Assembly: GCA_025997875.1 (NCBI GenBank)
Contig: BNVE01000153.1
Span: forward strand, 1-8,924
From: Spirochaetia bacterium
GTDB lineage: Bacteria > Spirochaetota > Spirochaetia > Treponematales > Breznakiellaceae
Length of the DNA: 8,924 bases
Direction of reading: 5' to 3'
Positions 5,531 to 8,924 of this stretch are shown here, piece by piece. Position numbers and translations under genes: made by a program. The notes under the pieces were generated by a model. It worked only from the letters and a program-made list of their open reading frames with translations. It was not told where the DNA came from and ran no database searches. Each line of letters begins with the position of its first letter. Positions within the stretch are counted from its first letter, which is position 1.

Positions 5531-7114
5531 TTATTTTAAATAGTTGTTTGCTTCCGCAGCGGCAATGCCGTCTTTTTCCCATTGCAGTCCGCCAAGCCTG
5601 TCAAATTCCGCAACCCAGGCGGTCCATGCGTCTCTGGTCAGAGCCCGCCGTCCCGTAAGGAATTCCACCACGCCCTGTTCATAGAAGCGTTTAAGATCCG
5701 CGTTCGGATTGGGCAGGGTGTCCCCGCCGATGTTCGCTGTCCAGGGCCGTTTCTGCATATCGAACAGCACCGTAAGGGCGCTCATGGTCTTGCCCGAGGT
5801 GGGGGCCTTGTAGGTAGGATACCGGGAGAGCAGTTCTATTTGGCCGTTGTAATAGACCATATTGCGCAGCTGGGTTAAGGGCTGCATCTCTGGCTTGGTA
5901 TAGCCCTTGGATTCATCGGGGAGCCCGGCGACGGTGGGCACCCCATTGGCGTCGAGGTTGTAGTTCACTCCCTTCTCGCCATAGCCAAGGAGGAAGTAGC
6001 CTTCGTCGGAGGACATCCATTCAAGCAGTTTTGCAATGGCAGGACCCTTTCCGGCCTGTATCGCCTTGTTGGATACCGCATAGATCCGGTAGGCCTGGGT
6101 GTACACCCCGACGGACTGTTTGCCGCTGGGACCCTTGGGGGCGTCAATGAGGAGCCATTCCCCGTTGGGGAAGTTCTTGTCAAAGGGCGCGTAGTTTGAT
6201 TCCGCGGCATAGGCGGCGTTCTGTTCCCGCATGATTCCGAAACGGCCCTGCTTCCAGGCGGCGCGGAAATCGTCCTTGCCGTAACTTGACCAGTTCGGGT
6301 CGATAACCTTTTCGTCGATTAGGCTTTTAACATAGGCAAGGGCGTCATAATAGGCGGGTTTCCGCACGTTAAGCCCCGCTTCCGCCTTTACAAGGTTCCA
6401 GGTGCCGGCCACGCCGAAGGCCCCAAAGAAGGGATCAAAACGGCGGCCCAGCCCTTCTTCATTGTTGTTAATTTCAATGAATGCGCCGTAGCCGTAGGTG
6501 TCCGCCCGGCCGTTGCCGTCGGGGTCTCTGGTGGTAAAGGCCCGCATCACTTCAAGATATTCCGCCGTAGTTACCGGAACTTTAAGGCCCAGCTTATCAA
6601 GCCAGTCCTTACGGATCAGCACCCCTTCATTTTTGGCGATGGTGCCGGGGGAACCAAGGCCGTAGGATTTTCCATTTATTGTGGAATTGGCAATGCTGTC
6701 CGCATCGTACTGCACCTTTGTCCGGTTCGGCATTTGGGCATAGAGGTCATCCACCGGGCCGAGCAGGCCGGCCTTGTACAGGTTCTGCCACACCGGGCGG
6801 CGAACCATGAACAGATCCGGCAGGGTGTTGGAAGCCCCGGCGGCATTGATCTTTACATCCTGATCCCCTTCATTTGAAGGCAGGGCCTGCAAAACCAAAT
6901 TGATATTCAGTTTGTCCTTGATAATCTGCAATACCTTCCAGTCCGCCGGGGGCGGTCCCGCTTCGGTTACCGCAGCGCCGTACCACAGTTCAATCGTTAC
7001 CGGGCCGCTTGCCGCCGCAGAACCGGAACTGTCCGATTTGCCTCCGGCAAATACATTTGCCGTCATACAGAGCATAAATACTACTGCTGTTAACAGTATC
7101 CCTTTCGCTTTCAT
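5531..7114 (-). CDS. ABC transporter oligosaccharide-binding protein (LplA/YtcQ type)
   Basis: A complete 527-residue extracellular solute-binding protein of the large family-1 subgroup that pairs with LplB/YtcP-type permeases. The signal peptide (residues 1-23) ends VFA|GG; the only nearby cysteine (C16) is not in a lipobox, so it looks like an ordinary Sec-cleaved export signal rather than a lipoprotein. A Ser/Gly/Ala linker (GGKSDSSGSAAASG) precedes the first lobe (TIELWYGAAV, then VLQIIKDKLNINL). Typical later elements are LRNMVYYNG and the C-terminal AWVAEFDRLGG. Length is normal. Its ribosome binding site, GAGGAGG, is the strongest in the window. The adjacent GH105 and GH28 enzymes suggest that pectin oligosaccharides are the ligand, as in the B. 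subtilis yteP-ytcPQ/yteR region. In this orientation nothing upstream looks like its promoter, because the permease genes that should precede it are inverted. Confidence 0.9.
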   Translation of the reverse strand: MKAKGILLTAVVFMLCMTANVFAGGKSDSSGSAAASGPVTIELWYGAAVTEAGPPPADWKVLQIIKDKLNINLVLQALPSNEGDQDVKINAAGASNTLPDLFMVRRPVWQNLYKAGLLGPVDDLYAQMPNRTKVQYDADSIANSTINGKSYGLGSPGTIAKNEGVLIRKDWLDKLGLKVPVTTAEYLEVMRAFTTRDPDGNGRADTYGYGAFIEINNNEEGLGRRFDPFFGAFGVAGTWNLVKAEAGLNVRKPAYYDALAYVKSLIDEKVIDPNWSSYGKDDFRAAWKQGRFGIMREQNAAYAAESNYAPFDKNFPNGEWLLIDAPKGPSGKQSVGVYTQAYRIYAVSNKAIQAGKGPAIAKLLEWMSSDEGYFLLGYGEKGVNYNLDANGVPTVAGLPDESKGYTKPEMQPLTQLRNMVYYNGQIELLSRYPTYKAPTSGKTMSALTVLFDMQKRPWTANIGGDTLPNPNADLKRFYEQGVVEFLTGRRALTRDAWTAWVAEFDRLGGLQWEKDGIAAAEANNYLK

Positions 7115-7207
7115 ATTCTTCCTCCTCGAAAGATCTTCTCAATCAAACAGATAACCGGCAAACCGCAACGCGGTCAAACGCCGGCATCCGAAATTCACTC
7201 AGCCTTT
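7096..7207. repeat. Left arm of a long inverted repeat
   Basis: These 112 bp are the reverse complement of 8813-8924 except at one base (G at 7190 against T at 8830). The arm contains the first 19 bases of the binding-protein gene, its ribosome binding site, the intercistronic hairpin (7155-7184) and, in reverse, the last nine bases of the second permease gene. The match stops at 7207, just where the permease fragment begins. The right arm runs off the window, so the true repeat is probably longer. Confidence 0.97.
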
Positions 7208-7912
7208 TACTTTGGCGAACTGTTACGAAATACCCTCTTTTACAGTTTCGGCAAACTGCTGGTGAGCGTCCCCGTTGCCATCCTGCTCGCGGTAACTATC
7301 TACGAATGCCTGCACCCCATACTGCGGAAAATCGTCCAGACCCTGGCCTACCTGCCGCACTTTTTGTCCTGGGTTATCATGTACGGAATTTTGCTGGTGC
7401 TGCTGGCCCCCGGGGACGGCATTGTTAATGATGTGATTAAATTTTTCGGCGGCCAGCCTATTGCGTTTTTAACCGATACCAATACCTTCCCGTGGATCGT
7501 CATTGTTTCCGACGCCTGGAAGGAAATGGGCTGGAGCGCCATCATTTTTATCGCCGCCCTTATGGCGGTGGACCCCTCTCTTTACGAAGCGGCCATGGTG
7601 GAGGGGGTTACCGCCCTGCAGCGGGTGTGGTATATCACCCTCCCTTCAATCCGCCCGGTGATCGTCATGGTAGTATTACTGCGGCTGGGCACGATCCTTG
7701 ACGCGGGGTTCAACCAGATGTTTATGCTCTATTCGATCCCCGTATACAGCGTGGCGGATATTATCGATACATGGGTATACCGGCAGGGCCTGCTGGAATT
7801 CCAGTTCGGCCTGGCAACGGCGGTGGGCATTTTCAAGGGGGTTATCGGCCTGATAACCATTTCGCTTTCAAACTGGCTGGTCAAGCGGTTTGCCGACTCA
7901 TCGCTATTCTAG
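7202..7912 (+). CDS. ABC transporter permease (LplB/YteP type), N-terminus missing
   Basis: About 236 codons of an inner-membrane sugar permease of the MalF/LplB class. Coding-like sequence starts at the inverted-repeat junction, reading AFYFGELLRNTLFYSFGKLL. Several hydrophobic segments follow, then the ATPase-contacting EAA loop YEAAMVEGVTALQRVWYITLPSIRPV at about residues 128-153 of this fragment. The C-terminus ends SLF, as in LplB homologues. Full members have about 300-320 residues, so 70-90 residues including the first membrane segment are lost. The GTG at 7262 opens an ORF but falls inside a conserved stretch and has no ribosome binding site, so it is not a true start. The stop codon overlaps the ribosome binding site of the next permease, showing an operon pair. 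The fragment is probably non-functional as drawn, whether truncated in the genome or at a chimeric join. Confidence 0.85.
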   Translation, partial: AFYFGELLRNTLFYSFGKLLVSVPVAILLAVTIYECLHPILRKIVQTLAYLPHFLSWVIMYGILLVLLAPGDGIVNDVIKFFGGQPIAFLTDTNTFPWIVIVSDAWKEMGWSAIIFIAALMAVDPSLYEAAMVEGVTALQRVWYITLPSIRPVIVMVVLLRLGTILDAGFNQMFMLYSIPVYSVADIIDTWVYRQGLLEFQFGLATAVGIFKGVIGLITISLSNWLVKRFADSSLF

Positions 7913-7921
7913 GAGCACAAT

Positions 7922-8821
7922 ATGACAGTAAAACTAAAGGGGACCGCAGTAAGACTTTCCGCATCGGATATCGTCTTTTACCGTGTCCTTGACGCCTTTC
8001 TTGTTTTTGTTTTGCTGATAGTGATCATTCCCCTGTGGAGTACGATCACCCTTTCCTTCAGGCCCAATGATTTTATCGGCACCAACCTTGAGGGGATGTT
8101 CCTGGCCCCCTGGAAATGGTCAACCGCAGCGTACAAGGCCCTGTTGGGAAACAACGGGTTCATTAACGCATTCGCCAACAGCTTAAAGATTTTTGTCATG
8201 GGGGTCGCCACGGCGCTCTTCCTGACGGTTCCCCTGGCCTATGTGCTTTCGGTTAAAACCCTGCCGGGCCGCAGGTTCCTCAATATCTTTGTACTGCTCC
8301 CCTACCTTTTTAATGTGGGGATGATCCCGGCCTACCTGGTTGTTACCAAATTGGGGCTTACCAATCATCTTGCGGCCATTTTCCTGCCGGGGGCGATAAG
8401 TACCTACAACTGCCTTATCATGCGGGGCTTCTTTGAGGGTATCCCCGAAGAACTCAAGGAGTCCGCCCGGATGGACGGGGCCGCCGAATGGTTAGTATTA
8501 CTGCGGATCATCCTGCCGGTTTCAAAGCCCATACTGATGACCATCGGTCTTTACTACGGGGTGTCCTTCTGGAACGACTTCTTTCATGCCATGCTGTACC
8601 TGAACAACAACAGCCTCCAGCCCCTGCCCATACTGCTGCGGAATATCCTTATGGCAAGCGGGATGAATGAATTTGTGGAGGCAAACGCCTTCGGCAACGC
8701 CAGCGTGCAGGCCATCAAGGCGGCAAGCGTATTTATGTCCGCAATTCCCATGATCATTGCCTATCCCTTTATTCAGAAATTCTTTACCAAGGGGACATTG
8801 ATGGGAAGCGTCAAAGGCTGA
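7922..8821 (+). CDS. ABC transporter permease (LplC/YtcP type)
   Basis: A complete 299-residue inner-membrane permease of the MalG/LplC class, partner of the preceding permease in an oligosaccharide importer. Residues 22-45 form the first membrane helix; a periplasmic loop (LAPWKWSTAAYKALLG) and several more helices follow. The EAA loop is EELKESARMDGAAEWLVLLRIILPVSKPI at 176-204. The C-terminus (PFIQKFFTKGTLMGSVKG) is typical of the family, which usually ends GxVKG. AGGAG at 7911-7915, overlapping the upstream stop codon, is the ribosome binding site for the ATG at 7922. No ATPase gene is nearby; importers of this class commonly share an MsmX-like ATPase encoded elsewhere. The last nine bases lie in the right arm of the inverted repeat. 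Confidence 0.94.
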   Translation: MTVKLKGTAVRLSASDIVFYRVLDAFLVFVLLIVIIPLWSTITLSFRPNDFIGTNLEGMFLAPWKWSTAAYKALLGNNGFINAFANSLKIFVMGVATALFLTVPLAYVLSVKTLPGRRFLNIFVLLPYLFNVGMIPAYLVVTKLGLTNHLAAIFLPGAISTYNCLIMRGFFEGIPEELKESARMDGAAEWLVLLRIILPVSKPILMTIGLYYGVSFWNDFFHAMLYLNNNSLQPLPILLRNILMASGMNEFVEANAFGNASVQAIKAASVFMSAIPMIIAYPFIQKFFTKGTLMGSVKG

Positions 8822-8835
8822 GTGAATTTTGGATG

Positions 8836-8865
8836 CCGGCGTTTGACCGCGTTGCGGTTTGCCGG
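8836..8865 (+). other. Intercistronic hairpin between permease and binding-protein genes
   Basis: The outer stem CCGGC (8836-8840) with GCCGG (8861-8865) encloses an inner stem ACCGC (8846-8850) with GCGGT (8854-8858) and a three-base loop. No T-run follows, so it is not a standard terminator. It lies 15 bp after the permease stop and 40 bp before the binding-protein start. Such hairpins can protect the 5' end of a downstream mRNA fragment and so raise the binding-protein level. The mirror copy is at 7155-7184. Confidence 0.5.
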
Positions 8866-8905
8866 TTATCTGTTTGATTGAGAAGATCTTTCGAGGAGGA
8901 AGAAT

Positions 8906-8924
8906 ATGAAAGCGAAAGGGATAC
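8906..8924 (+). CDS. Start of a second binding-protein gene copy (cut by window end)
   Basis: An ATG preceded by GAGGAGG begins a frame reading MKAKGI, identical over all 19 visible bases to the start of the binding-protein gene on the opposite strand. It follows the second permease in the order expected for an LplB-LplC-LplA operon. Whether the rest is a full copy, a diverged paralogue or the same physical gene seen twice cannot be judged from this window. Confidence 0.75.

Larger units (their letters stand above)
8813..8924. repeat. Right arm of the long inverted repeat
   Basis: Inverted copy of 7096-7207 (111 of 112 bases identical), reaching the last base of the window. It contains the end of the second permease gene, the intergenic hairpin, the GAGGAGG ribosome binding site and the beginning of a second binding-protein copy. 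Since the gene order permease, permease, binding protein is the normal one in this family, this arm shows the native junction and the left arm is the displaced copy. Confidence 0.97.

Noticed and set aside
5531..7114. Binding protein as a lipoprotein through cysteine 16
   Set aside because: The residues before C16 (VVFML) do not form a lipobox and the cysteine lies within the hydrophobic core; VFA|GG is a better ordinary cleavage site.
7262..7912. Permease gene beginning at GTG 7262
   Set aside because: The conserved permease sequence continues in frame upstream to about 7202, and the GTG has no ribosome binding site; it is an artefact of the truncation.
7096..8924. Insertion sequence or composite transposon bounded by inverted repeats
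   Set aside because: The arms are parts of the transporter operon itself (gene end, hairpin, ribosome binding site, gene start), and no transposase or target duplication is seen.

Overview
The window carries a pectin (polygalacturonan/rhamnogalacturonan) oligosaccharide utilisation locus from a bacterium of moderate GC content. A shorter, more AT-rich accessory block interrupts it, and the right end holds a striking inverted-repeat rearrangement. No marker gene fixes the taxonomy. The LplABC/YtcQ-YtcP-YteP type importer, the 'VFA|GG' signal-peptide end of its binding protein and the cytoplasmic-type pectin hydrolases suit a gut-type spirochaete such as Treponema, or a Gram-positive pectin degrader. 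This is a guess at low to moderate confidence.

Layout. (1) 3-914 (-) is an N-acetylneuraminate lyase-like aldolase, divergent from (2) 1008-2360 (+), a GH28 polygalacturonase without a signal peptide. (3) About 2361-4290 is the accessory block. It holds a BrnT-like toxin fused in frame to a CopG-type antitoxin (2385-3020, -), an XRE-family repressor (3112-3453, -), a divergent promoter with a palindromic operator (3476-3532), a small lipoprotein gene (3524-3892, +), a second short ORF in the same frame beyond a single TGA (3914-4204, +), and a short coding-like remnant. (4) 4329-5468 (-) is a GH105 unsaturated rhamnogalacturonyl/galacturonyl hydrolase and 5531-7114 (-) is a sugar-binding protein; each is followed by an intrinsic terminator. 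(5) 7202-7912 (+) is a permease that has lost its N-terminus, and 7922-8821 (+) is an intact second permease. After it the start of the binding-protein gene appears a second time (8906-8924, +).

Working model. The binding protein captures pectin oligosaccharides, the two permeases import them with an ATPase encoded elsewhere, and GH28 and GH105 hydrolyse them in the cytoplasm. The ancestral order was probably permease 1, permease 2, binding protein, GH105 on one strand. Here that order is broken: 7096-7207 and 8813-8924 are inverted copies (112 bp, one mismatch) covering the end of permease 2, the intergenic hairpin, the ribosome binding site and the first codons of the binding protein. Permease 1 starts abruptly at the left copy. 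This is either an inverted duplication or invertible segment in the genome, or a fold-back chimera from amplification or assembly; the sequence alone cannot decide.

The most unusual features are this inverted structure, the in-frame toxin-antitoxin fusion whose antitoxin part carries two in-frame 39-bp repeat units, and the XRE operator with overlapping divergent promoters.
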